In this document: positions 25,694 to 35,820 of the stretch, piece by piece | Numbering within the stretch: the first letter of the stretch is position 1 | Layout of the letters: each line of letters opens with the position of its first letter | Assembly: GCA_963812525.1 (NCBI GenBank) | Contig: CAWEVL010000012.1 | Coordinates: 248,001-312,000, forward strand | Origin: Bog-756 sp963812525 | GTDB taxonomy: Bacteria > Actinomycetota > Acidimicrobiia > Acidimicrobiales > RAAP-2 | DNA length: 64,000 nucleotides | Reading direction: 5' to 3' | Notes under the pieces: model-generated | The model's database searches: none | Told to the model about the DNA's origin: nothing | Seen by the model: the letters and a program-made list of their open reading frames with translations, nothing else | Translations under genes and position numbers: made by a program

Positions 25694-28600
25694 GTGAGCC
25701 TCCGCTCGCTTCCTGCCCTGCTGCGCAACGAGCCCGCCATGACGCGGGTCATCGGCGCGTCCAACGCCACCCTGGCCGTGGCCACCCCGGCCCAGGCCTT
25801 CGTCCTGGCCGGCCTGGTCCGGCTGGGCTCACGCCGGCCCGTGCTGGTGGTCACCCCCACCGGGGCGTCGGCCGAGCAGCTGGCCCACGACCTGGTGGGA
25901 TTCACCCCCGGGGGCGGGTCGGGGAAGGTGGAGGTCTTCCCGGCGTGGGAGACGCTGCCCTTCGAGCGGGTCAGTCCCGACGTGTCCACCATGGGCCGGC
26001 GGCTCCGGCTGCTCTGGCAGCTGAGCGGGGGCGGCGAACCGGGCCGCCCGGGCGGCGACGGCCCCGACATGGTGGTCGCCCCCATCAAGGCGGTGCTGCA
26101 GCGGCTGGGTCCGTTCCGCACCGCGGCCCGCCCGGTGGTCGTGGGGAAGGGTGACCGCGTCGACGTGACGAGCTGGTCGCCGAGCTGGTGGCCATGGGCT
26201 ACCGGCGCGAGTCCATCGTGGAGCACCGCGGGGAGCTGGCCGTGCGGGGCGGGATCGTCGACGTCTTCCCCTCCACCGCCGACGAGCCGGTGCGCATCGA
26301 CCTGTGGGGCGACGAGGTCGACCGGCTGACCCGGTTCGACGTGGCCGACCAGCGCTCCATCGACGACCTGGGGGCCATCGAGCTGTTCGGCTGCCGCGAG
26401 CTGGTGGCCGACGAGGCCATGCGGGAGCGGGCCGCCCGCCTGGTCGGGACCCAGCCGTGGGGTCGCCACCAGTGGGACCGGCTGGCCGACGGCGACCAGT
26501 TCGACGGCATGGAGTCGTGGCTGCCCTGGCTGGCCGACGGCGAGGAGCTGGTCTGCGACCTGCTGGGCCCGGACGCCCTGGTCGTCCTGGTCGAGCCGCG
26601 GCGGGTGCGGGACCGGGCCGGCGAGCTGCTGGAGGAGGAGGCGGCCCTGGCCGACGCCCTGGCCTCCACGTGGGGGCTCGAGCAGGGCGACGACGCCCCG
26701 AGGCTGCACGTCCCCTTCGACCGGCTGCTGACCGAGACGGGGGCCGGCGTCGTCTCGCTCGTCCCCACCGCCGAGGGCCCGGACATCCCGCTGGTGGAGT
26801 CGCGGGGCTGGGAGCCCATCCTGGGGGACGGCGCCAAGCTGGCCGCCCAGGTGGCCGGTCTGGTCGGGGCCGACTACTCGGTGGTGCTGTGCTCCTCGAC
26901 GGCCGGGGGGGCCGAGCGGCTGTCCGGCATCCTGGCCGAGGAGCAGCTGGTGGTGCCGGTGGTGGCCGACCCGGCCGCCGAGGGCGCGGTCAAGGCCAAG
27001 GCCCCGGCCGTCGACCTGACCACCCCCGGGGCCCGCATCGTGGTGGCCTCCATCGACCGGGGGTTCGTGCTACCGGGGGCCAAGGTGGCCGTGCTGACCG
27101 AGTCCGACGTGACCGGCCGCCGCCGCCCGCACCGGCAGGCCCGCACCCGGGCCCGCCCGGTCGACGGGTTCTTCGACGACCTGGCGCCGGGCAGCTACGT
27201 CGTCCACCGCCAGCACGGGGTGGCCGGCGTACGGCGGCATGGTCACCCGCACCATGGGCGGCGCCACCCGCGACTACCTGCTCCTCGAGTACCGCGGCGG
27301 GGACCGGCTGTACCTGCCGACCGACCAGATCGAGCTGCTCACCCCCTACGCCGGTGGCGACTCGCCCTCGGTCAGCCGGCTGGGCGGCTCGGAGTGGCAG
27401 AAGGCCCGGTCCCGGGCCCGGGCCGCGGTGCACGAGATCGCCGAGGAGCTGGTGGCCCTGTACCGGCGGCGGCTGGAGGTCTCCGGCCACGCCTTCGGGC
27501 CCGACACCCCGTGGCAGGCCGAGCTGGAGTCGTCGTTCCCGTTCGTGGAGACCGTCGACCAGCTCCGGGCCATCGAGGAGGTCAAGGAGGACATGGAGCG
27601 GCCCCTGCCCATGGACCGGCTGGTCTGCGGCGACGTGGGCTTCGGCAAGACCGAGGTGGCCATCCGCGCCGTGTTCAAGGCGGTCCAGGACGGCTTCCAG
27701 GCCGCGGTGCTGGTGCCCACCACCCTGCTGGCCAGCCAGCACGCCCAGACCTTCGCCGAGCGGTACGCGCCCTTCCCCATCCGGGTCGAGATGCTCAGCC
27801 GGTTCCTGACCAACGCCCAGGCCAAGGCGGTGCTCGCCGGCCTGGCCGACGGCTCGGTGGACGTGGTGGTGGGCACCCACCGCCTGCTGGGCGAAGACGT
27901 CACCTTCAAGAAGCTGGGGCTGCTGGTGGTGGACGAGGAGCAGCGCTTCGGGGTCACCCACAAGGAGTCGATCAAGGCCATGGCCGACGGCGTCGACGTG
28001 CTGACCCTGACGGCCAGCCCCATCCCCCGGACCCTCGAGATGGCCCTGACCGGGATCCGCGACCTGTCCATGGTCAACACCCCGCCGGCGGCCCGGCGGC
28101 CCATCCTCACCCACGTCGGCGAGTTCGAGGAGGCGGCGGCCTCCGAGGCCATCCGGCGCGAGCTGCTCCGCGAGGGCCAGGTGTTCTACGTCCACAACCG
28201 GGTCCAGGACATCGAGGCGGTCGCCCAACGGGTCCACGGGATGGCCCCCGAGGCGCGGGTGGCGGTGGCCCACGGCCAGATGGACGAGGGCACGCTGGAG
28301 CAGGTGGTGCTCGACTTCTGGGAGGGCCACTACGACGTGCTGGTGTGCACCACCATCATCGAGTCGGGCATCGACATGCCCACGGTCAACACCCTGGTGG
28401 TGGACCGGGCCGACCTGCTGGGCCTGGGCCAGCTCCACCAGCTGCGGGGCCGGGTGGGCCGGGCCGGCCAGCGGGCCTACGCCTACCTGTTCCACCCGGT
28501 GGACCGGGTCCTCTCCGAGCAGGCCTACGAGCGGCTGCGGACCATCGGGGACCACACCGAGCTGGGCTCGGGGTTCAAGATCGCCCTCCGGGACCTGCAG

Positions 28601-29205
28601 ATCCGGGGAGCGGGCAACCTGCTCGGCCGGGACCAGTCGGGCCACATCGCCGCCATCGGCTACGACCTCTACGTCCAGATGGTCTCCGAGGCCGTCTCCG
28701 AGCTGAAGGGCGAGCCCCGGCCCCAGCCGGTGGAGCTCAAGCTCGACCTGCCCGATGCCGCCCACCTGCCGGCCACCTACGTCGAGGCCGAGGACGTCCG
28801 CCTCGAGGCCTACCGCCGGCTCACCGCGGTGCGGACCGAGGAGCAGATCGAGGACGTGCGCACCGAGTGGGAGGACCGGTTCGGTCCGCTCCCCGGCCCG
28901 GCCGCCGCCCTGCTGGACGTGGCCCGGCTGCGGGTGGAGTGCCTGCGCCTCGGGGTCACCGACGTCGCGGTGACCGCCCCCGAAGGGCGGGCATGGGCCG
29001 GAGCACCGGACCGGGCCAACGGTGAAGCTGTCCCCGATCACCCTGCCGGCCTCGGCCGAGGTCCGGCTGCGCCGGCTGGCCCCGGGGGCCACCTACCAGG
29101 CCGATCAGCACCGGCGTGCTCCTGGCCGTCCCGGTCCCCGAGGGGGCCACCGGGTACGCGCCGGCCCTGGTGGACCTGCTCGCCGAGCTGGTCCCGGCCG
29201 GGTAG
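25694..29205 (+). CDS. mfd: Transcription-repair coupling factor, four frameshifts
   Basis: Mfd displaces RNA polymerase stalled at lesions and recruits UvrA. Composite of about 1169 residues from GTG 25694. Breaks: near 26172 (one base missing), then near 27227, 29000 and 29116 (one extra base each). The length corrected this way is an exact multiple of three. Domains in order: UvrB-like module (VFPAWETLPFERVSPD, RGGIVDVFPSTADEPVRIDL); CarD-like RNAP-interaction domain (PGSYVVHRQHGVA, DYLLLEYRGGDRLYLPTDQI); translocase with Walker A CGDVGFGKTEVAIRAV, DEEQ box VVDEEQRFGVTHKE, TASPIPRTLEMAL and HQLRGRVGRAGQRAYAYL; and a C-terminal UvrA-masking domain (EAYRRLTAV...). An essential-type housekeeping gene, so the breaks are judged to be sequence errors. 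Confidence 0.93.
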
Positions 29206-29266
29206 CGGCCGGCGTCCGGGACCGGACGGGCCGGTGGCCGACCAGCCCGACCGTAGCATCGCCGCC

Positions 29267-30413
29267 GTGAAGCGCCAACTCTCCGGGGCCGTGGTGGCCC
29301 TCGCCGTGGTCGCCACCGGGGTGCTGGCCTCGGCGTGCGACGTGACGCCACCGGCGGCCTCGGCCAACGGGGCGACCATCTCCACGGCCTCCCTCAACAC
29401 CCAGCTCCAGCACCCTCCAGACCACGGCGGCCGGCGGCTGCCTCCTGCAGCTGGAGAACGCCCAGCTGGCCGCCACCACGGGCGAGGGCGCCGGCGGAGC
29501 CGGGACCTACTCGATGACGTTCGCCAACGCCGTGCTCAGCAACCAGGTCGGCGACCTGCTGGCCGAGCAGTTCGCGGCCTCCAAGGGCATCGTCGTCACC
29601 CCGGCCGACGTGGCCGCGGCCCAGTCCGACTTCGAGTCGACGCTCGAGCGGGGCGATCAGCCAGGCGGTGCAGCAGGCCTCGCAGTCGGGGACCATCTCC
29701 TTCTGCCAGGACGCCACCGGGGCCAGCGTCACCGGCAAGGCCCTGCTGGCCGCGTCTGCCGGCGTCGGTCGAGGACGGACCAGGTCCGCAACCAGGCCGT
29801 GGACGAGAAGCTCCTGGCCCACGGGGCCGACCTGTCCGAGGCCGCCGTGGCCGCGTACTACAACGCCAACCTGGCCCAGTTCACCACGGCGTGCGTGAGC
29901 GTGATCGTCACCGACACCCAGGCCCACGCCGACCAGCTGGTGGCCCAGATCAATGCCGGGGCCTCGTTCGCCAGCGTGGCCAAGGCCAGCTCGCTCGACA
30001 GCCAGACGGCGGCCAACGGCGGGTCCCTGGGCTGCAACTACACCGAGGCCCAGGTGGAGCAGGCGCTGCAGGTGCAGTCGGTCACGGCGGGCCAGCCCAT
30101 CGCCCCGGTGCAGGACTCCAGCACCGGCCAGTGGGTCATCTACGAGGTCACCAGCCAGACCGTGGCGCCGCTGTCGGCGGCGGCACCGGTGGCCCGGCGT
30201 GAGCTGCTCCAGTCGACGGCCAACATCAACCGGGTGAACAAGGAGATCGTGGCCTTCGCCCGGAGCTCGGACGTCTCGGTCGACCCGCAGTACGGGACCT
30301 GGAAGCTGCTCTCCATCGTCGCCGCCCGCCTCCCCGCCCGTCCCAGTTCCTGCTGCGGCGCGGTGTCGGGACAGACCGCCGCTGGTCTCGCGCCTCGACC
30401 AGTGGTCGGCTGA
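29267..30413 (+). CDS. SurA/PpiC-like lipoprotein, several frameshifts
   Basis: Predicted lipid-anchored peptidyl-prolyl isomerase/chaperone, about 370 residues after repair. GTG 29267 opens a signal peptide (KRQLSGAVVALAVVATGVLA) with the lipobox-like LASAC and lipidated Cys near residue 24. A SurA-N-like helical region follows (TYSMTFANAVLSNQVGDLLA, GIVVTPADVAAAQSDFE). Then comes a parvulin-type domain (CVSVIVTDTQAHADQLVAQI, AANGGSLGCNY, PVQDSSTGQWVIYEVTSQ). Breaks near 29409, 29647, 29756 and 29783 are each explained by one extra base, and another is likely near 30330, where the C-terminus probably continues as PSQFLLRR in another frame. Its place between mfd and mazG is typical of actinobacteria. 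Confidence 0.8.
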
Positions 30414-30456
30414 CCGCCGGCGGCGTCGCCGTCGGTCGACGGCGGCTGACCGAGCC

Positions 30457-31946
30457 GTGACCACGGCCCGGTGGCCGGTGACGGTCAGGATCGACGTGGT
30501 CGGCCTGGGCCCGGCCGGACCCGAGCTGATCACCGCCGAGGCCCGGCGCCTGATGGCCGAGGCCCCGGTGCTGTTCTTCCGCACCCGACGGCACCCGGCC
30601 GCCGCCGTCCATCCCGACGCCGCCACCTTCGACCATCACTACGAGGCGGCCGAGACCTTCGACGAGGTCTACCGGGCCATCGTCGAGGACCTGGTGGCCG
30701 GCGCGCTCGAGGCCGGGCGGTGCGGTCTATGCCGTCCCGGGGTCGCCGTCGGTGGCCGAAGCCACGGTGGCCCTGCTGCGCCGGCACCCGCCGGTGTCCG
30801 GCGGGACGGTCGCCCTCGTCGTCCACCCGGCGGTGTCCTTCCTCGACCTGGCCTTCGACCGGCTGGGCGTCGACCCGGTCGCCGCCGGGGTCCGGGTGGT
30901 CGACGGGGAGTCGCTTCGCCGTCGACGCGGCCGGGGAGCGGGGCCCGCTGCTGGTGGCCCAGTGCTGGAACCCGGCCGTGCTCTCGGACATCAAGCTCTC
31001 GGTGGAGACGGCCCCGGCGGCGCCGGTGACCGTCCTCCACCACCTGGGGCTGGGCGACGAGCGGGTGTGGGAGGTCGGCGTGGGACGAGCTCGACCGCGT
31101 CCTTCGCGCCCGACCACCTGACCTCGCTGTGGATCCCGCAGCTGGCCGCCCCGGTGGCCGGTGAGCTGGTCGCAGCTGGACGAGCTGGTCCACACCCTGC
31201 GGGAGCGGTGCCCGTGGGACCGCCGCCAGACCCACGGCTCGCTGGCCCGGCACCTGCTCGAGGAGTCCTACGAGGTGCTGGAGGCCATCGACGCGGTGGC
31301 CGCGGTGGACGCGGCCTCGGTCGGAGCGTGCTCCCCGGTCGGAGCGCACCGCAGCCGCCGAGGAGCAGGCCGTGGCCCATCTGGAAGAGGAGCTCGGGGA
31401 CCTGCTCTTCCAGGTGTACTTCCACGCCACCCTGGCCGCCGAGGCCGGTCGGTTCACCCTGGCCGACGTGGCCCGGGGGGTCCACGACAAGCTGGTGTCC
31501 CGCCATCCCCACGTCTTCGGCGACGTGACCGCCGACACGCCCGAGGAGGTGGCCGCCAACTGGGAGGCGCTGAAGCTGGCCGAGAAGGGACGCACCAGCG
31601 TCACCGAGGGGATCCCCGCCGCGCTGCCCGGCGCTGGCCCTGGCGGCCAAGCTGCAGCGGAAGGCCCTGGCCGTGGGCATGGTCCTTCCCGGCGGTGGCC
31701 GACGAGGCGGCCCGGCTGGCCGACGGGGTGGGCCGGCTGGCGTCCGGCGGCCACGGACCGACCGCCGGACGGCCCGGCCGACCGGGGCACCGACGGGCGA
31801 GGGGGGCGGCGCCGAGGACGGCCGAGGCCCTCGGCGAGCTCCTGTTCTCGTTGGCCAACGTGGCCCGGCTGCTCGGGGTCGACCCCGAGACGGCGCTGCG
31901 GGCCCGGGCCGTCCGCTTCCGGGCCGAGGTCGAGGCCCGGGGCTGA
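30457..31946 (+). CDS. mazG: MazG with N-terminal tetrapyrrole-methylase domain, frameshifted
   Basis: Nucleoside triphosphate pyrophosphohydrolase (house-cleaning NTPase) fused to a SAM-dependent tetrapyrrole-methylase-like domain, as in Bacillus YabN. N-terminal domain: IDVVGLGPAGPELITAEARR, YAVPGSPSVAEATVALLRRH, SFLDLAFDRLGVDPVAAGVR, GPLLVAQCWNPAVLSDIKLS. MazG domain: LVHTLRERCPWDRRQTHGSL, the first EExxE helix LLEESYEVLEAID, the second metal-binding helix HLEEELGDLLFQVYFHA, then HDKLVSRHPHVFGDV, a second partial MazG-like repeat, and LGELLFSLANVARLLGVDPE. At least eight single-base breaks lie between about 30720 and 31800, the densest in the window. The most likely start is GTG 30457 or 30478. 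The conserved neighbours mfd and eno support orthology. Confidence 0.85.
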
Positions 31947-32059
31947 GGTCAGGCACGACGTCGGCGCGAGCGGGGCCGACGGCGTCGGGCGAATGCCCTG
32001 GTCCGCGGGGTCGCGGATGGTAACTTTTCTCACACCGTCGACAGGAGTGACTACCCACC

Positions 32060-33351
32060 GTGAGCTTCATCGAACAGGTCATCGGCCGTGAGGTCCTCGA
32101 CTCCCGCGGCAACCCCACCGTCGAGGTCGAGGTGGTCCTCGACTCGGGGGCCGTGGGCCGGGCCATCGTGCCGTCCGGCGCCTCCACCGGGTCGTTCGAG
32201 GCGGTCGAGCTGCGGGACGGCGGCGACCGCTACCTGGGCAAGGGCGTCCTCGGAGCGGTGGCCAACGTCAACGGCGAGATCGCCGAGATCCTCGACGGGA
32301 TGGACGCCCTCGACCAGCGGGGCGTGGACCTGGCCCTGATCGACGCCGACGGCACGCCCAACAAGGCGCGCCTCGGGGCCAACGCCATCCTCGGGGTGTC
32401 GCTGGCCACGGCCAAGGCCGCCGCCGACGAGCTGGAGCCTGCCCCTCTACCGCTACGTGGGGGGTGCCGACGCCCACGTGCTGCCGGTCCCCATGATGAA
32501 CGTGGTCAACGGAGGCGTGCACGCCGACAACTCGATCGACCTCCAGGAGTTCATGATCATGCCGGTGGGGGCGGCCTCGTTCTCCGAGGCCGCTGCGGTG
32601 GGGGGTCGAGACCTACCACTCGCTGGCCCGGGTGCTGAAGGTCCGGGGCCTGTCCACCACGGTGGGCGACGAAGGGGGCTTCGCCCCGAACCTGCCGTCC
32701 AACGAGGAGGCGGTGAAGATCCTGGTGGAGGCCATCGAGGCGGCCGGCCGGGTCCCGGGCCGGGACATCGCCATCGCCATGGACCCGGCCACCAGCGAGC
32801 TGTACAAGGACGGGAGCTACGTGCTGGCCGGGGAGGGCCGGAGCCTCTCGTCGGCCGAGATGGTCGAGTACTGGGTGGACCTGGTCGGCCGGTACCCGAT
32901 CGTGTCCATCGAGGACGGCATGGCCGAGGACGACTGGGACGGTTGGGCGGCCCTGACCGAGGCCATCGGCGCCCGGGTCCAACTGGTCGGCGACGATCTG
33001 TTCGTCACCAACGAGGAGCGGCTGCGCCGGGGCATCGACGCCGGCACGGCCAACTCGGTGCTGATCAAGGTCAACCAGATCGGCACCCTCACCGAGACGC
33101 TGGGCACCATGGCCCTGGCCACCCGGTCCGGGTACGCCTGTGTGATGTCCCACCGTTCGGGCGAGACCGAGGACACCACCATCGCCGACCTGGCCGTGGC
33201 CACCAACTGCGGGCAGATCAAGACCGGGGCCCCGGCCCGCTCCGACCGGGTGGCCAAGTACAACCAGCTGCTGCGGATCGAGGAGCAGCTGGGCGAGTCG
33301 GCGGCGTTCCGGGGCGGCGAGGCGCTGTCCTCGTGGAGTCCGGCCACGTGA
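32060..33351 (+). CDS. eno: Enolase, two frameshifts
   Basis: Glycolytic 2-phosphoglycerate dehydratase, 429 residues after removing two extra bases (C near 32437, G near 32591). N-terminal FIEQVIGREVLDSRGNPTVE and VPSGASTGSFEAVELRDG are followed by PMMNVVNGGVHADNSIDLQE and EFMIMPVGAASFSEA. The barrel follows: VGDEGGFAPNLPSNEEAV with the catalytic Glu, DIAIAMDPATSELY, SIEDGMAEDDWDGW, VGDDLFVTNEERL, LIKVNQIGTLTETL with the catalytic Lys, and CVMSHRSGETEDTTIADLAV. GTG start 32060 lies downstream of AGGAG at 32043. The stop overlaps the next start (GTGA), coupling eno to the FtsB-like gene. Confidence 0.97.
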
Positions 33352-34907
33352 GCACCCGGCTCCACGCCCACTCGCGGAGGCGGAGGTCGGCAACACCCAG
33401 GTCCTTCACGGCGGCCACCGGTCTGACCGGCGCCACCGAGGCCGAGCTGGCCCGGCGGGCCGAGATCACCGCGGCGGCGCTGGCCCTGGTCGAGACCCAG
33501 GAGGCCAAGTCGCCCCGGGTGCCGAGGATCAGGTCGTCACGGAACCGCTCACTGCGGGCGCCCCGGGGCCCGGTCGCCCCACCCCGCGTCTTCTCGCTCC
33601 CTCCGGTGCCCGAGGGCTCCCCGCCAACCCCCGCTCCGCCGCCGCCCGCCGGCCCGGCACCGCCGGCGCCGAACCCGCCCCCGCCGACGCCGGTGAGCCG
33701 GCCCATCCTCTGGCCGTTGCAGTCACGACGGCCGGCGCGGACGGACCAGCCCGACGGCGAGGTGGCCAACGGCCCGGGGCAGCCGACCGGCAAGCCGGGC
33801 CGGGCCGCATGGTCCAGGCTGACGGCGGCCGTGGCGGCCACCGAAGCGGCGGTGGTCACGTCGACCAAGGCGATCAGGTCCCGCGGACCCGGGTCCGCCA
33901 AGGCCCCCGGGGCCGGGGGCACGCCATCGCCCGACCCGACCCGGACCCCCCCGGCCCGGTCGTCACGGACGAGCGTCGAGCGGACCAGCCCGACCGGCCC
34001 CGAACCGGCCCGGTCCGTCCCGCCACCCACCCCGCGGCAGCTGACCCCCACGCCGGCTCGGGCGTCCCAGGACGCCCGCGGGTGGCGCCCGCGCACGGCT
34101 GGGACCGGGGCCGGGGAGGCCAACCGGCGCCCGGCCGATCGGACCCGTGCTCCGTCCTCCCCCATGCCGGAGACCAAGGCCCGCCGGCGGTGGACCCTGC
34201 CCCGGCTGGGCGGCAAGGAGCGCCCGGAGTCCGGGGCGACGCCGAGGCCCGGGACGTCCAAGGGCGAGTCGTCCCGGAGGCCGCTGCGCTCGAGGGTCAG
34301 GCCGTCCAAGCCGGCTCCGCCGAAGCGCGCCCCGTCGAAGCGGAAGCCCGCCCGACCGAAGACGCCGGCCACCCCCGAACAGCGGCGGCGCCGGATTCCG
34401 GTGGCGGTGGCGGCGGTGTTCGCCGTGGCCGTGCTGGCCACCAGCTTCCCGCTCTCGTCCCTCTTGTCCCAGCACAACAAGCTGGCGGCGGCGGGCGATC
34501 AGCTGGCCCAGGTCCAGCGCGAGAACCGGGCGCTGACCGAGCAGCAGCACGCCCTGGACTCCAATGTGGCCGTCAACCAGCAGGCCCGACGGGACTACCA
34601 GATGGTGGGGCCGGGCCAGACGCTCTACGACGTCCTCCCTCCGTCCAGCAAGACGGGCACGACCACCCCGGGGTCGCCGACCAACGGGGACCCGGGGGAC
34701 CAGCCGCTGGTGGCACCGGCCAACGCCCCGGACCTCTCACCCCAACCCGGGTTGCCCCAGCCCATCCCGACGTCCGCCGCCGGCTCCTCGGCCATCACCG
34801 CGGTGCAGCGCGGGACCTCGGCCTCGTCGTCGACCGGCACGGCCGTCCCCCCGGCGCCCTCCACCTTCTGGGGCCGAGTGACCGACACGCTCGAATTCTG
34901 GAAGTGA
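33348..34907 (+). CDS. FtsB/DivIC-like division protein with long disordered N-terminus
   Basis: Septum formation initiator family. The core is near the C-terminus: one transmembrane helix (VAVAAVFAVAVLATSFPL, residue about 350) then a periplasmic coiled coil (LAAAGDQLAQVQRENRALTE) and RRDYQMVGPGQTLYDVLPP, typical of actinobacterial FtsB. From GTG 33348, which overlaps the eno stop (GTGA), the open frame adds about 345 residues rich in Pro, Arg, Ala, Ser and Thr. Third positions there stay strongly G/C, so it looks coding. A start at ATG 34163 (MPETKARRRW) would give a protein of ordinary size. Eno-FtsB-DUF501-Ppx order is the conserved actinobacterial arrangement. Confidence 0.85.
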   Translation: MSTRLHAHSRRRRSATPRSFTAATGLTGATEAELARRAEITAAALALVETQEAKSPRVPRIRSSRNRSLRAPRGPVAPPRVFSLPPVPEGSPPTPAPPPPAGPAPPAPNPPPPTPVSRPILWPLQSRRPARTDQPDGEVANGPGQPTGKPGRAAWSRLTAAVAATEAAVVTSTKAIRSRGPGSAKAPGAGGTPSPDPTRTPPARSSRTSVERTSPTGPEPARSVPPPTPRQLTPTPARASQDARGWRPRTAGTGAGEANRRPADRTRAPSSPMPETKARRRWTLPRLGGKERPESGATPRPGTSKGESSRRPLRSRVRPSKPAPPKRAPSKRKPARPKTPATPEQRRRRIPVAVAAVFAVAVLATSFPLSSLLSQHNKLAAAGDQLAQVQRENRALTEQQHALDSNVAVNQQARRDYQMVGPGQTLYDVLPPSSKTGTTTPGSPTNGDPGDQPLVAPANAPDLSPQPGLPQPIPTSAAGSSAITAVQRGTSASSSTGTAVPPAPSTFWGRVTDTLEFWK

Positions 34908-35393
34908 GCGAGGGCCCGACGAACGGGTCGGACGCAGACCGGGACGAGGGTGACGATGCCGATGTGGTGGCCGAGCTGCTGGGCCGACGGCCGGCCGGAG
35001 CGTTCGAGGTGGTGGTGCGGGCCGACGACGGACGGCCGGCGGTCATCGCCAACGACCCGTTCCTGTTCGACGGGACACCCATGCCCACCCGCTACTGGCT
35101 GGTCGACCCGGCGCTGCGCGAGGTGGTGAGCCGGCTGGAGTCCACCGGGGGAGTCCGGCAGGCCGAGGCCGCCGTGCCCATGGACAGGATCGCCGCGGCC
35201 CATGCCCGCTACGCAACGGGAGCGGGACGCCCTGATCGCCCCCGACCACCGGGGCCCGAGGCCGTCGGGCGGCGTCGGCGGGACCCGTCGGGGGGTCAAG
35301 TGTCTCCACGCCCATCTGGCCTGGTGGCTGACGGGCGCCGACGATCCGGTGGGGGCCTGGACGGCCCAGCAGATCGGACTGCAGGCGACCTGA
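34904..35393 (+). CDS. DUF501 protein, one frameshift
   Basis: About 162 residues. The GTG start overlaps the FtsB-like stop (GTGA). An acidic N-terminus leads into VVAELLGRRPAGAFEVVVRA, VIANDPFLFDGTPMPTRYWL and VDPALREVVSRLES, all characteristic of DUF501. After a break near 35212 (one extra base) the family's C-terminal signature VKCLHAHLAWWLTGADDPVG follows. The conserved Cys-His-x-His invites a metal- or redox-related role, but no function is established. Position between ftsB and ppx is conserved in actinobacteria. Confidence 0.88.
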
Positions 35394-35649
35394 GCCCGCC
35401 CGGGGGGCGCGCGACCGCGCCCGCCGCGATCAGGGCTGCGGGGCCCGCGGCGTGGGCGGGCGGTGCAGGGTGGAGGGGCTGGCCGGGACCGGGTTGCCCG
35501 AGCCAGGCGACGACGACGCCGGCGACGAGCAGGATCAGCGTGACGACGACCAGGAGGGCGAACGCCCATCCGGCGAGCCGGTAGGCCCGATCCCGCGGCA
35601 CGGGAACGACCCCCTCGACGTCGTTCCGTAGATGACGGAGCTCCTGCAC
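35296..35649 (-). CDS. Possible small single-pass membrane protein
   Basis: Open frame of 117 codons from GTG 35649, unrecognised. It has a charged N-terminal segment (VQELRHLRNDVEGVVPVPRD), then one strong transmembrane helix (AGWAFALLVVVTLILLVAGV), then a Pro/Ala/Gly-rich tail. Third-position G/C is high through the helix but less regular near the end, which overlaps the last 98 bp of DUF501 on the other strand. The true stop may therefore be earlier. The frame fills the otherwise empty gap between DUF501 and ppx. Could be a real secretory or membrane small protein or chance; the helix makes chance less likely. Confidence 0.4.
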   Translation of the reverse strand: MQELRHLRNDVEGVVPVPRDRAYRLAGWAFALLVVVTLILLVAGVVVAWLGQPGPGQPLHPAPPAHAAGPAALIAAGAVARPPGGLRSPAVRSAGPSRPPPDRRRPSATRPDGRGDT

Positions 35650-35820
35650 CGCTCGATCATCGCACCGGGACGGCCGCGGGACCCGAGGGCCGTGGTGACG
35701 GCTCCTGCCCACCGGGTCCGGTCCGGTCCGGGTCGGGTCGGTCCGGTCGGGTGGGGGGTGCGCACGCCGGTCCGCACCCCGAGGGTGGTCCCACCGGGAC
35801 CACCGTGGTAGCAAGGAGAG

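Noticed and set aside
26160..32600. Extra bases that all seem to fall exactly at codon boundaries
   Set aside because: When one base separates two frames, the junction can always be written at a codon boundary, so the pattern is an artefact of how the break is parsed.
25694..33351. Programmed ribosomal frameshifting in mfd, mazG and eno
   Set aside because: There are no shared slippery heptamers or downstream pseudoknots, and several breaks per gene in opposite directions do not fit regulated frameshifting; indel errors explain them.
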